From Manduca sexta (Eukaryota > Arthropoda > Insecta > Lepidoptera > Sphingidae), in the NCBI RefSeq assembly GCF_014839805.1, contig NC_051129.1:6390920-6454919 (forward strand): DNA of 64,000 bases, written 5' to 3'. The notes under the pieces were generated by a model. That model searched no databases and was not told the DNA's origin. It was given only the letters and a program-made list of their open reading frames with translations. The translations under genes and the position numbers were made by a program. Shown here one piece after another: positions 23,001-32,521 of the stretch; position 1 is the stretch's first letter; each line of letters opens with the position of its first letter.

Positions 23001-26000
23001 TAAATCACGCAAAGGGTAAGTATCCTCGTCGCCAATTGTAATATTTTAATACAAATTATTAAAATACGCAAGGAAAAGCCATTTTATTCAGAACCAATTT
23101 CATAACTACTGACAATCTATTTCTTTTTCATAAAGAACCAAAACACCAAAAAGGTTATAACATAAAATTATATAACTTCTTATTATAAAAATACCACATA
23201 AATACATTTTGAAAAAAGTATTTCAAATGTAAAATAAAAATAGGTATTTTGTATTTGTATTTAAAATACATATATCACTACATAGTATAAAACAAAGTCG
23301 CTTTCTCTGTCCCTATGTCCCTTTGTATGCTTAAATCTTTAAAACTACGCAACGGATTTTGATGCGGTTTTTAAATAGATAGAGTGATTCAAGAGGAAGG
23401 TTTATATGTATAATAACATCCATTAAATAGTGGAGGAATACTGTTATTTTGTTATGTTATACCCGTGCGAAGCCAGAGCGGTCCGCTATGTTTTTATATA
23501 CAACGTTCACAGTTTTTCTGTAGTGTATTTCGTATCAGCATTGCACCCGTGCGAAATCGGGGCGGTTCGCTAGTTTCAAATAATTCACATCTCTGAAAAA
23601 CTAGAGGAAAATATGTGTGCGATGTCGATCCATAGTACCTTAATTAGGATTTCTGATTAAATCTAGATACATTTTGTAGAGCAAAAATAAATAAATTCAG
23701 GAACATTTTGACATGGCGATCCGAATTCACAGCTACCGTGCGATTTTCATTGTTCTCATTTATAAATTACGAACCCATGACCGCGATCCGATAGTGCAGT
23801 CCACACCATTAGTTTAGGGAAACGCAACGGTTTTTCATGCTTAATTATTTAAGCATTTGGTACTCCACTAAGTTATGAAAATAATAATGGTTTCGAAAAT
23901 TCCGTTGTATTAAAGTTGCAGAATCAGTATTTTTGTAATACACGTGTATGCAGGACTCATGTTCTTATCTTGTAAAACACGATATAGCGAATCAATTTCT
24001 CCAGCTCCGCTCTCCCACTCGTTATTTTTGTGTAATAGACCAAACAAATGTGAAATTATTTATGGGACACATGTACTATTTACCATTGACCCTATATGAC
24101 ACTTTATTTTGAGTTTCCTCAACTTATTGTTTGTCAAAATTATTTCATATTTTAGTGTTGCAACTACTATTGTTGACATGTTTTTTATATGCTTAGTTAT
24201 GTATGTTATCTTGCATGTTATTTTTGTATTAAAGCTTGTTAACATAATGTTATGAGAATACTGTTTTCCTATTAATAGGATTCATAGTTGTCGCAGCATG
24301 CGTGATGACATTCGAAGCCCGTGACAGCGCAGCGAAGGTGACGCCGGCGCGGCCCCAGAGCTTGCCTCGGCCGGTGCCGCGGCGAGGGCCCGCGTGCGCC
24401 GCACCCGCCCGCCTCGACCAACTCGGAGTCTACCGCCTGCCACACGTTCTGCCGCTCCCGCACGCACTCCCACTGGCGCCCTTGCACCGACACAGAATAC
24501 CACCCCCCATCAGGTGCGCTATAAACGTACCGCGCGATTTCAATAAACAACCATGTTCCAATAATTCTCTATGTATATAGAGAATATGTTGCTTGCTTTT
24601 TAAGTAATTATGTGATAATCCGTAGCTAGTATGCTTACCAAAATGTTTTATTATGTAATTAATGTTCCTAATAGTTTAATGTTACGTTAGTTTTATATGT
24701 GGTAGAAAATATTATGAATAGATCGGCTTAAACGGTGTACCTAACGCCTTACAGTAAACCGCTTCGTGACATGAAGTAATAGCTTAGCTGTTGTGTTTCG
24801 AGCGGTAAGTAAGGTTGCCGGAGGGCCATATTCCCCCATCAACGCTTCTATCATTTTTTTAAAGTTCGGCTACGCACTCACGAATCCTTTGGTATTGTGA
24901 GTGTTCATGGACGACGCTGATCACGTGGTGATCACTTACAATTAGGTGACCCACTGGCTCACTTGCTCATTTACTAACCCTCATCTACAAAAATGTGTAC
25001 AGTATACGTAAATGTAACATAATCATCATATATATAAGTATTTAACCGCCTGTAACCTTAACAGCCAACTCATCATTACGAATGTTTCACAATTCATTAG
25101 TAGTGTTGGAAGTGGCCTGTATTTGGTGAGCCGCAGGCTTTTTGAAGCGTAGGGCAGTGAGTGTATGTGACACAGAACTGGTGGTGAGAGAGGAAAAGTC
25201 AAGGCACGTTTCGGGTCAGCTCCCGACCTACGTAGCGGTAGTGCGCGCGCACCGCTCCCCGTAAGCGCATTGCGCCGCCCGCTACGCCGCTACGCAATCT
25301 CCGTAGACGAGCCGCCGCCTTCAGCAGTCAGGTAATCTAAATTAACTCACATTCATACATAACATAATACACGCCTGCATCCCCGATAAAGTAGAAATCG
25401 ATGCAAAGTTACTTCACCAATGCGCAGGTATATGTATATATAGAAATGTAAATTTTCCTACTCCATAAAGTTGTCTGTGCATAAAGATTGACCAAAGCCA
25501 ATTATACTACAGTGTTAAAACTTGAAACTATGGATTATGTATTCGGACATAACTGCGTTAAATAAGCGAGCTTTGTGGAATTTTCATAAGATTTTCACTG
25601 AACTACTTGCTACCTGTTCGTTGCGTGTGCGCATTTGCACCGCAAGTGACCGGTACAGCGGTCAGTGTCAAATAATGCTTGAATCGTTAAACACGTAGGA
25701 GAAACAGGGGATGAAAGCCACATTTTTCTTTGTTTAGGGATATGATTTATTATGTCGATGGATAGTGTATATTTTTTAGTTTAAAAAGTAATAAAGATTC
25801 TTCCCCTTACATTATCGGATATTTAAAATAAATCATGTCTCATGACGAAAGAGAAGTGTGACTTCTAACGTTTGGGCCGGGGATTGTTATCACATAGCAA
25901 ATTAAGGGGAATAAAGAATACATTCAGGTATTTTAATCATATACATATTTTTATTCAATCTTGAAGCATAGCATAAACTACGAAAGCTAAAACAAGACTT

Positions 26001-27883
26001 ACTTTTTCTTACGAACTTTGCATCAATGCTAGTGGTGTTGATGAATATATAAGACAACTGACCTACTTCAACCTAACGATGAGTTCCTATCAAAATAAGT
26101 TTTAGAATAAAATCTCTGTGACACAACTGTACTCGGTTTCACCTACTGAAGCATGGGCAAATCAGCGCAGCGTGACACAAAATTTATGCAATATTTTATT
26201 AAGTATGCAACTAATATCTGTTTCACTCTGCAATAACACATGTAGTCTCGTATATTACGTAACCTGTATTCATGAGTTACAAAGGTTAGTCTGTCGTGCG
26301 TTGCGCTGTGTTTGATCACCCGCGGTGTCATATTCGTGTAGGCTAACCGTAGGCTTGGTGTAGCGCAAGCGCAGCAGAGTCGGAGTGCGGGTCTCAGTCG
26401 TCGCTGGCGCTGGATCTGCACGCTAGCGGCGCGTGCGCAGGCGTGACACTGCGCGTACGCGACAACACGCGCCGGCGCCCGCTAGCGCGCCAGCAACGTC
26501 TGCGGGACGACACCATGCATCGTTAGTACCACCCTACACTTCTATTATTAAATCAAAAGACTTGATAGTTGAGCACACAAGTAAAAAACTCGATGGTAAG
26601 TGAATGCCACCGCCGCACCCACATAAACACATAGAATACATGTTAAATGCGTTGCCAAGCATTCGAAGAGGAATGAAAATTAGATTCAAGGGGTTAGGTG
26701 GGCCCTAAGCAACGTTAAACTCACTTTCCATGAAAACGCAACAACAAAGCTTTACTCCACTTTCCACGCCTAGATCGAGCCGGCCCATTCACATTTAAGA
26801 CATCATTCTCTGCGGCGCGATTCTACCACATATAAAAATTTTCACCCTCCTTCATTTGCACGTATTAAATCACCATTTTCGTCGTATTGCAAACGCTGAC
26901 TATGTTTCTAGCCTGTAATTATAACAAAAATCGTGGCTTGAAGTTAGCGAATCAATAAGATATTGTATTATTATAGTAGACGGAATGTCAGCTGGTTATT
27001 GAGTAATTAAGAATTTTCGCATAATATGTAAGTTTGATTATTAATTTTAAGGAAGCTTTAGACCAGCTTAGGTAACAAATTCGCATATCACTAAATTAAC
27101 ATTAAGTTATCAAATATTTCTGTTACCAAACGTCTAATTTAAATTTAAATATCCACTTTCAGCAACTCCAGTCGAGAGTACGGTCAATCTAAACATTGCT
27201 GAGGAATGTACGTTAAGGTACGATTTGGTATATATTATGTATATTTAATTATTGTACTAAGAAGTTAATGTTCAATTTATATATTTAGCGCACTTATTAA
27301 AAGTCAAAAAGAAATAATTCAACAAAAATATACGTACTGTTCAATTTACACTTCGCTATACGCTTCTATTTTATGGCCACACATTGTCATGTTTGTGGCA
27401 TGTCAGTCATATTAAACAGAGTTGACTTGCACAACGAAATAATAGGCAATATTCTACGGGCAGTAATATCTTTAAATAAGTTCTCCGTGACAATTCTTTA
27501 TTCTCAAACTCAGGCAATGTTGTTAGTTTTGACATTGCATGGCTTCATTAAAAAGTAATTATTCCTGTTTGTTATTTAGCAAAAATAATTCTTTAATTTT
27601 GAGTTATATTATAAACTTATTATTAAAAATACGTAACAAATAATTAATATTTTATTTCAGAAGAAATGACGAAGAGATAATTTCAAAAGCTATGGAGCAC
27701 CTGCCAGTAGAGTCGGAAATGCGAGCTTGCAGCGCGCCGCCCACCGAGCACGCGTCGCCACAACCCTCTCCGCCTCTAGTGGTAACCACACCGCTTTCCC
27801 CACACTCACCTGCTGAAACTTGCATCACTATCGAACACACAGCTCAACAAGACCCAGAACACCCTCCCCAACTAGACGAATGA
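14075..27883 (+). CDS. TMEM200-like two-pass membrane protein (five coding exons)
   Basis: Proposed coding exons: 14075-14149, 15786-15888, 17482-17613, 24279-24513 and 27661-27883 (stop TGA). All have GT-AG borders, the phases agree (0, 1, 1, 2), and the sum is 768 nt, 255 residues. The start is the in-frame ATG at 14075. The exon 2 start VVRGK and the following hydrophobic segment ending AMAVIGYY (TM1, about 43-60), a short loop with an NLS glycosylation-type site, then GPIVMGFGGFIVVAACV (TM2, about 96-113) and FEARD match the layout of vertebrate TMEM200A/B/C. The tail is Pro/Arg-rich, then Ser/Pro/Thr-rich. The family's biochemical role is not established. Introns are large and loaded with transposons. 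Exon 4 is GC-rich and its frame is less certain; an extra exon near 27173 is possible. Confidence 0.68.
14774..14834. repeat. 61-nt hairpin (inverted repeat)
   Basis: ATTCGCTTGTTATAGATAC on the left pairs with GTATCTATAGCAAGCGAAT on the right with one G-T position, and pairing continues imperfectly into an AT-rich loop. It sits in intron 1 of the TMEM200-like gene. It could be a tiny palindromic repeat or a small-RNA precursor; nothing decides between these here. Confidence 0.5.
16495..16650. repeat. Dispersed repeat, copy 2
   Basis: Second copy of the repeat described at 10674-10820, with the shared TTATGTAAAATCTAATT and TTTATGCATATTAGTA cores. Just to its right, 16860-16975 is an isolated GC-rich patch inside AT-rich intron sequence, of unknown meaning. 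Confidence 0.55.
18194..18330 (-). pseudogene. hAT transposase C-terminal dimerisation domain fragment
   Basis: On the minus strand the frame reads SKSLERLFSFGGMIMRPHR and ends KSVK-stop at 18194-18196. The S.ER.FS.GG pattern is the conserved end of hAT transposases. Upstream catalytic parts are missing or too decayed to read. Confidence 0.75.
18637..18798 (-). repeat. 3' LTR of the Ty3/gypsy element
   Basis: 162 bp, TG...CA, preceded by the TAAAT target copy; no difference from 23037-23198 was found by eye. Confidence 0.9.
18850..19632 (-). CDS. Ty3/gypsy integrase C-terminal tail, frameshifted
   Basis: About 260 codons overlapping the end of the gag-pol frame by 7 nt in a different frame. 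It begins with the rest of the integrase (FLFEYRNTPHCATGVTPAE, MFGRKLRSRLD), then the GARDWVR-like module with ETVWVQWF, and ends in an acidic, Ser/Pro-rich tail closing with LRPKRN. The split is best explained by a one-base indel near 19630 (inference); programmed shifting is less likely at this site in integrase. Confidence 0.8.
   Translation of the reverse strand: MLKCIFNIKGNISQRQIHDELIGFLFEYRNTPHCATGVTPAELMFGRKLRSRLDMVLPQQKENYQESVNSVNSLNKARCFSIGETVWVQWFSARTVKWVKGRITDKIGKRMFKIYFDKFNTCCVRHLDQIRKCIQNCNNTSNLDENSSVDSLSIHSDLTQKSVTTMQDNPVNSEREGEEDGDKWEEARENVADMDSVTSDKPESKSPSKVALVPDESVSKSPSENIHSEPDDQMDDNIGALGRTLRPKRNVDYKKFYFIT
19626..22985 (-). CDS. Ty3/gypsy gag-pol polyprotein
   Basis: Starts at ATG 22985-22983 and reads about 1119 residues. 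Order: gag domain, two CCHC knuckles (CFVCGMKNHLADKC, CISCGEKGHLKKMC), retropepsin (MELDCGSGRSVM), reverse transcriptase, RNase H (TVDAGPAGLGAVLAH, TDHKPL), integrase zinc finger (H..H, CRACC) and integrase core (HIDYMTV, VSDNDIKI, PSSNGQAEN). It would supply all retrotransposition functions. Oddities: the RT box at 21231-21242 encodes WYDD where Y-x-DD is usual, the RNase H first motif is DAG rather than DAS, and the usual SDNG is SDND. The frame ends early at 19626 while its continuation lies in another frame. Confidence 0.9.
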   Translation of the reverse strand: MSKIIGNLNSFDHKENDWKIFFGKLNNFIKLNCIKNENWCAILLTHLSDESYRLVQNLVHPRQVEEVSWDELIKLLDGHFTPKRSTFADRAKFYDATRNDGESLEDWAARLRGLAIYCDFGTELETLLRDKFILGLQMGPERNRLFEQDLKSLTLSKALEIAQQVSCARAARASVGVIEQPVKQEHVYRAGERQAYKVQTTSRSSTDIRCFVCGMKNHLADKCRFKDYRCISCGEKGHLKKMCSVRKNKVLLNNVVAMGDHNNVCKECDLLNVRYVNYDPLKVDIIINYKTFSMELDCGSGRSVMSEEFYVQNFKKCRLLPSDIVFCLYTKHKVTPLGHFSCEVEYNNLIRLITFYVIKEGGPPLLGRDFMSMFNMSLVCVSDNNNILNVKPNINEVQQILDDFPEIWKDELGCFNKFEVDLHLKENAVPKFFKARPIPFALKNKVEEELDRLVNAGILVPVQFSEFATPIVPVLKDNGTVKIAGDFSCTLNKVLKIDKYPLPHIQEVFAKIGGGQHYSKLDLSNAYNQFCLSKSSQELTTINTPKGLFKYTRLVYGLTNAPAIFQRAIETLVAGIDGVSCWYDDICLTAPNRSLHLARLRELLYRLNEAGLKLRKDKCALFQESVTYLGYVIDKNGLKTCPKKVEAILKAPTPSNTTELRRFLGVVNYYRNFIKNASSLLHPLHELLKEGEKWCWENRHSRALEAIRIELTSDRVLAHFDPQAPLLLTVDAGPAGLGAVLAHLTPEGFERPIAFGSRSLTSSEKNYSQIQKEATAIIYGVKHFHQYLYGRQVPFILKTDHKPLLSIFGQKNGISVTAALRLQRYAIILSAYNYTVQYISNQNNLVADYFSRAPVPHSGTESSNNIEESHIPFLFMNATTEPVSFERIKHATVHDKVLQIVINYMNRGWPRKITCTRLKPYFMHKSDLEVIKGCLFRGHRIVIPCIYRETILQDLHSAHFGIVKTKNIARSRMWWPGIDRDIERLVGSCRACCALLSAPPRALPAPWPRPSAPWHRIHIDYMTVGQTVYLVIIDAFSKWLECINMNCGTSTSALIVKLKDIFSIFGIPNVIVSDNDIKISSSEFQIFCKNNGIIYLNSPIYHPSSNGQAENSVRTCKRC
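23037..23198 (-). repeat. 5' LTR of the Ty3/gypsy element
   Basis: 162 bp, apparently identical to 18637-18798. Its inner edge is followed on the minus strand by AT and then a TGG-starting primer site; its outer edge is followed by TAAAT. Confidence 0.9.
23275..23573 (+). mobile_element. Small non-autonomous Helitron-like element
   Basis: Starts TC after an A (23274), ends CTAG before a T (23574), as Helitrons do. The interior has the 'aactacgcaacggatttt' phrase and 'cacccgtgcgaa' phrases common in lepidopteran Helitron-like repeats. It lies inside the right end of the hAT element and so is younger than it. Confidence 0.65.
25200..25335 (+). other. GC-rich intronic island ending at a possible splice donor
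   Basis: A CpG-rich stretch in intron 4 of the TMEM200-like gene ends CAGCAGTCAG followed by GTAATC, a fair 5' splice site. This is the look of an alternative non-coding first exon, but no start or acceptor can be confirmed. Confidence 0.3.
26320..26525 (+). other. Second GC-rich intronic island
   Basis: CpG-dense sequence in intron 4, ending with ACCATGCATC followed by GTTAGTACC, a possible start codon and donor. It may be an alternative promoter/first exon or merely GC-rich repeat. The downstream stretch at 27173-27209 has an open frame in a compatible phase but cannot be joined in frame to the last exon. Confidence 0.3.
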
Positions 27884-28600
27884 GAACATCAAACGTCTCG
27901 TTCAAACGAGACCCTTAAACCCTCCACGTTCGGAAAAGAACTCTCTTGTTGATAAATTTTATACTTATTATACAAAGTATTTGGTTACTATTTACTAAAT
28001 AACAAAATTGACTTTTCGATGTGTCTTCACGTTCAAAGTCACTTCTATTTTTTAGATCCGCTATTGTATATAATAATTGATGTATTTAATTGTTAGCAGA
28101 CGTTCATTGTGGTAGACAGTTGTTCTTAATATTTAAGCGCGAAGTCGTAGAATATTTATTTCCATTCGAAGCTATCATTAGTATACTTACAGCAATTAAA
28201 TTTAAATCCGAAAATATTATTATTGTTATCAGTGTATGTTACTAGGCAGGTCTAAAATAGTTAAAATTTAAAAATAAATAAATAACTTGTTCCAAAAGCG
28301 TATTAACATGAAAGAAAGTTTAGTTCATGAAAATTTTTAACGCACACTCGCCACGCTGATGACTACATATAACGCCAATAAACGACTTTGATGTGAGCTA
28401 AACAATAAAATGAATGGTAATAACCTCATGCCGTAGTTTCTATTGTATAGGTAATCAGTACCTTGATATATGGTCACCCATCATATCGAAATTACACTTA
28501 ATCTTGATTTATTGATTAAACTATATATAATTACAAAGCCAATACATTATAAGACATCAATAACATTTCCAAATTATTATAAGATAACCATAGTGTATGT
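27884..28600. other. 3' flank of the TMEM200-like gene
   Basis: Probable 3' UTR and intergenic DNA. An AATAAA at about 28376 is a candidate polyadenylation signal. No other feature is seen. Confidence 0.45.
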
Positions 28601-28601
28601 A

Positions 28602-29543
28602 GTGTGTTCAAAAAGTATCGCGAATTTTGTGTATTTTCAAAAATTATTTATTCGTGAATATCTATTTTGTCCCCCTCAAAGTAATCCCCCTGGGATATTA
28701 TACACTTGTGCCAACGTTTTTTCCAATCTTCGAAGCACTTCAAAAAATCTTTTTTTTATATCTTGTTCAGCTTCTCCTTCGATGCTGTCTTTATCTCGTC
28801 AATCGTGGCGTAGCGTCGTCCTTTCAAGGGCCTCTTCAGTTTCGGGAACAAGAAAAAGTCACAGCGTGGCTGCGGTATCATTAGTGTGTTGTTTTTGGCC
28901 AAGAAGTCGCGAGTACAAGCAGCGATGTGTGAGCAGGGGCGTTATCGTAATTGAGCAATTTTGGTGCGAATTTTGCGGCGACCCGTCTCATGCCCAAATT
29001 ATCGATTAAAATCGAATGGCACGAGCTAATCGATATGCCTAGGTCCTCGGCAATTTCTCTAACGGTGATTCGACGATTGGCCAATACCATTTTCTTCACT
29101 TCATCAATTTTTTCGTCTGTTGTTGAAGTGCTCGGGCGTCCGGCACGCTCTTCGTCGTTCACATCTTCTTGGCCTTCTGAAAACATTTTGTACCACTGAT
29201 AAACGTGGCTTTTGTCCAAAGTAGCTACTCCGTATGCCACAGTCAACATTCGGAATGCATCCGCGCTCTTAATTTCGTTTTTCACACACAATTTGATACA
29301 GGTTCTTTGTTCCATTTTTTTTAATAGGAAAAAATCGAAGACGAACCAAAGCACATGCAAGCAAAGCAGCTGTCAACAATTAACTGAACATTTAAAATGG
29401 CCGAACTTGTCAGCATAAGTAAGAGACTCAGAACAATAACAAGCAGTCAGAGACATATGTACCAACATAACGCCACAAAAAAATCGAAATTCGAATATAC
29501 GTAACCCGCGAAAATTCTAAATTCGCGATACTTTTCGAACACA
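28602..29543 (-). mobile_element. Mariner-family transposon, internally deleted
   Basis: Terminal inverted repeats pair GTGTTCAAAAAGTATCGCG (left, from 28604) with CGCGATACTTTTCGAACAC (right, to 29542), one mismatch. A TA precedes the left end. The interior carries a broken mariner transposase on the minus strand. Confidence 0.8.
28648..29315 (-). pseudogene. Mariner transposase with catalytic core deleted
   Basis: Starts at ATG 29315-29313 (MEQRTCIKLC). The N-terminal helix-turn-helix (VYQWYKMFSEGQEDV, AGRPSTSTTDEK) and second DNA-binding part (REIAEDLGIS) are intact. The text then jumps from KFAPKLL to YDNAPAHTS, removing the first catalytic aspartate region. After a shift near 28880 the C-terminal FLKCFEDWKKRWHKCI continues to a stop at 28648-28650. 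The protein cannot catalyse transposition. Confidence 0.85.
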
Positions 29544-29549
29544 ACTTAA

Positions 29550-29772
29550 GGCGATACCTCAAGGTCCATTTTCATACATTTTGTTTCGGCTTTAATCTGG
29601 GTAACTAAACAAGTATTGGCAAGTAAAGAATTTAAATTCACGTCTAGTTAGTGATTAGTTCTCGCAGTTGAAAGAAAAATGTAAAAATAATTAATAATCA
29701 TGGATATTTCGGCCTTTAAAATTTAATATGACGAAAAACAAAATGTATGAAAATGGACCTTGAGGTATCGCC
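29550..29772. mobile_element. MITE with 37-bp perfect terminal inverted repeats, copy 1
   Basis: GGCGATACCTCAAGGTCC... at 29550-29586 is an exact reverse complement of 29736-29772. The 223-bp element encodes nothing. Flanks are TTAA on the left and ATAA on the right; a related copy near 38.2 kb is also followed by TTAA, suggesting a TTAA-targeting (piggyBac-like) family, as inference. Confidence 0.8.
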
Positions 29773-32521
29773 ATAAGTAAACTTTATAATTACCTTACAT
29801 CATAGTTAGGTAGGTAATATAAATGGTTTCTGTACGTTGTTGTGATGCTTCACTATTTTCGTCAGTTTTTTTTTATATATTTTGCATAATATAATTCTTT
29901 CTTATAAAATATTAAAACATAACAGTGTAAGTGTGCGGAAAAGTAGCGCAGAATTTTGAAACTTGCCGAGCGATTATGAAAGTGACCCAACCATATTATT
30001 GAGAATGTGAGCTCGTAGGTGTAATAAAAATCGACGGAAAATCAATCAAATATTAGACAATTTTAATATATGGGCTACATCTGCTACACTATTATGATGA
30101 AGATGGTAATGCGTCCCCAAGTTCAGAACCAAAATGTGGCACTGAGTCCATCACCTAACGCCAGAGGCGCGTGAAATCATTATGAGTGGATAAATAAAAC
30201 AAAATTTAATATTTACCGGAACAGTGCTATATTAAAAAAAAACAAATATTTGATATGTTTTAAGTGAAGTGAAGCCTAAGAGATATGTCGATCCCTTAAC
30301 GTTGGGCACAATTATGCCGTTCTGTCCGATTGCTTCGGCACTCTGCTTGAAGAACCCAACGCCGAAAAACTTTATGAGGATTTATTTATTGACATTGATC
30401 AATTACATCATTGCATAATTTAGGTTAAACAGAAAAACCCAAACATTTATTTACTTTTAAACTTAGATATGTGCAATCTTTGCAAACATGTTTTCTGTTG
30501 TATAATAAAAAATGGGTAAAACTGACTAGACAATATAAATTGGAGATATTTTACTGCAGTGGTCAAAAGGTTAATATAATTATATTATGTAGAGAAAATA
30601 TTAATATTATAGAAAATATCATATGAGTTTCATGAGATAGTTTCAAGCTTCTGACCGATCAAATATAATTAATAGGATTAGTAACCTCCTTTTCGTAACT
30701 CTGATTAAATTTATTTTGTATTGTAATAAACCTAACCAGGTATTGAATGAATCGCCCAGTGAATCAGGGTTTCATTTTCTAAAATCTTTTCTTAGTGCAC
30801 ATTTACGTTATATAAATAACTCTTGAGCAAAATTTGATTATGTTTAAATACATATGACACCGAATATATTGAATTAAATCTGAAAAATGAATAATATTAT
30901 ACCTCTACTTTATATTTTAACTTTATTTGACAATGTCAAGATTGTTTCAAAAGGAATCAGTCGCAAGACATGGTTAGAATCTTTATTAATTACTTTAAAA
31001 TAATATTTATTTAATTATCATATTATTAACAAATACTGCAAACGTTCAGTAATAATTATCTAGTATCTCTGCTGTATTTGTTTTATTATTCAAAATAGTA
31101 ATAGTAATAGTCCTTGATTACTGCATGATGACTTTCACCTAATTTCTACATGTATGTATTATAACATACGATTATTTACAACGCAAGGCCTAAAATTACA
31201 ATCAAGTAACAACCCAAATAAAATTATAGTCATCGTGCAAATACTTAATTCGTTATAAAAAAATATTATAAAAAAATCAAACGTGACATTGGTTTCTGGA
31301 AAATGCATGACCGGTTTGGAATGATATCTTGTAATGGTTCATTTTCTTTTTTCGTTTAGAAAATATAATTTCTGTCGACAAAATTCAATTAAATTTTACT
31401 TTTTTCAATGGTAAAAACACTTCACATTTAAGCTATCGGACCAACGTTTTGTCTACAATTCATTACATAGTTATTATAATAATACACTCTTAAAACAATC
31501 GCTGTTTAAATAATGCACTTTAGTTATCCATTGTTAAATGTAAAAGACTGATAAAAGCGAATTTGATAAAAAAGGCTAACCACCTAAATTTTATTAAAAT
31601 TTAATACAATAAAGATAAAACTTGAATAACTGTATTTATACAGGGTGAAACAATTAAATATGTAGAGCCGAAAATTTCGTTGAAACTTAAAATTTATTAA
31701 TTTTCTAATAAATTTTAAATCTTATAAGTATTTAAAGCTCTACACCATGAAATGAAACATCCTTTTAAATTTTAACCTCTTGTACAAATTCATTAATCAT
31801 TGTTGTGTTTAAAAATCCCACTAAAATCGAGCATTAATATCTTTGAGTAACATAAAATATTATTATAGTCCTAATATTCATATTAGTTTATTGTCATATC
31901 GCTAAGCAACTGTGGCTGAGTTTGTCCATATCATAAGTTATCAAACTGTGAATCTCTGCGGTTTCTGATGCATGAGTGTTAATTATTTACAGCTTGAATA
32001 TATTATTTAATCTTATTTTGTATTCCTTCAGCGTGGATGCCTGCAAAATTGTTCCAGGAAACACATACCAATCTATTTAAATCAAAATATATATATGTAT
32101 ATGTAGTTATCCACATAAATCAAGCAAAGCGATAAGAAATCAATTGCTTCATATAATTTCGTATAGATGATATTCCGAGTAGTTTTCGGGGATTCCCTTA
32201 AAGACATGATTTTTTTAATATTTTGTGCATATAAAGTGTGTGCTCATTAGCGACCGAATGTTAGTTAAATTATGTCTCTACTTTAAGCATTGAGTGATTA
32301 AGATTTATCCCCCAATTGGAAATAGTATGTATGAGCTCATCATTTTACATAACACATTCCTCATTGAACGTTTCTAGTAGAGTAATATGCATTTTCCAAT
32401 ACTGTTTATAAGTGTAAGAGCGCGAAATCGAGTTCCAAACTTAATGAACTAAAACATTCATATCTACATTCGCGGTGTTCACAGTACATGTTCCGATTCT
32501 TGAGCCGAAGCCTGCCGTTCT
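29773..32521. other. AT-rich intergenic DNA without a recognisable feature
   Basis: About 2.7 kb with no frame that looks coding and no repeat recognised by eye. Confidence 0.5.

Larger units (their letters stand above)
18637..23198 (-). mobile_element. Ty3/gypsy LTR retrotransposon, recent insertion
   Basis: Two 162-bp LTRs (18637-18798 and 23037-23198) that I cannot tell apart by eye bound the element, each TG...CA, with a perfect 5-bp duplication TAAAT (18632-18636 and 23199-23203). In minus orientation the 5' LTR is the right one; a primer site starting TGGCGACGAGG follows it (23034 downwards). A purine tract GAGGAAGGAA precedes the left LTR (18799-18808). One large gag-pol frame and a shifted integrase tail fill the interior. 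Matching LTRs imply a young insertion, though at least one frame break is present. Confidence 0.9.
18039..23595 (-). mobile_element. hAT DNA transposon remnant, host of two nested insertions
   Basis: Terminal inverted repeats CAGAGATGTGAA (18039-18050) and TTCACATCTCTG (23584-23595) are flanked by an identical 8-bp duplication AAAAACTA (18031-18038 and 23596-23603), diagnostic of hAT. Subtracting the Ty3/gypsy element (18637-23198 plus one duplication copy) and the Helitron (23275-23573) leaves under 0.7 kb, so the hAT itself is an internally deleted copy. It lies in intron 3 of the TMEM200-like gene. Confidence 0.85.

Noticed and set aside
24272..24550. Minus-strand frame opposite TMEM200-like exon 4
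   Set aside because: It is antisense to an exon whose + frame carries the second membrane segment in correct splice phase.
27173..27209. Possible extra exon with an acceptor and an open frame
   Set aside because: No donor keeps phase with the last exon at 27661 (one choice creates a stop), whereas 24513 joins 27661 in phase directly.
28470..29009. Plus-strand frame of about 180 codons
   Set aside because: Antisense to the mariner transposase remnant.
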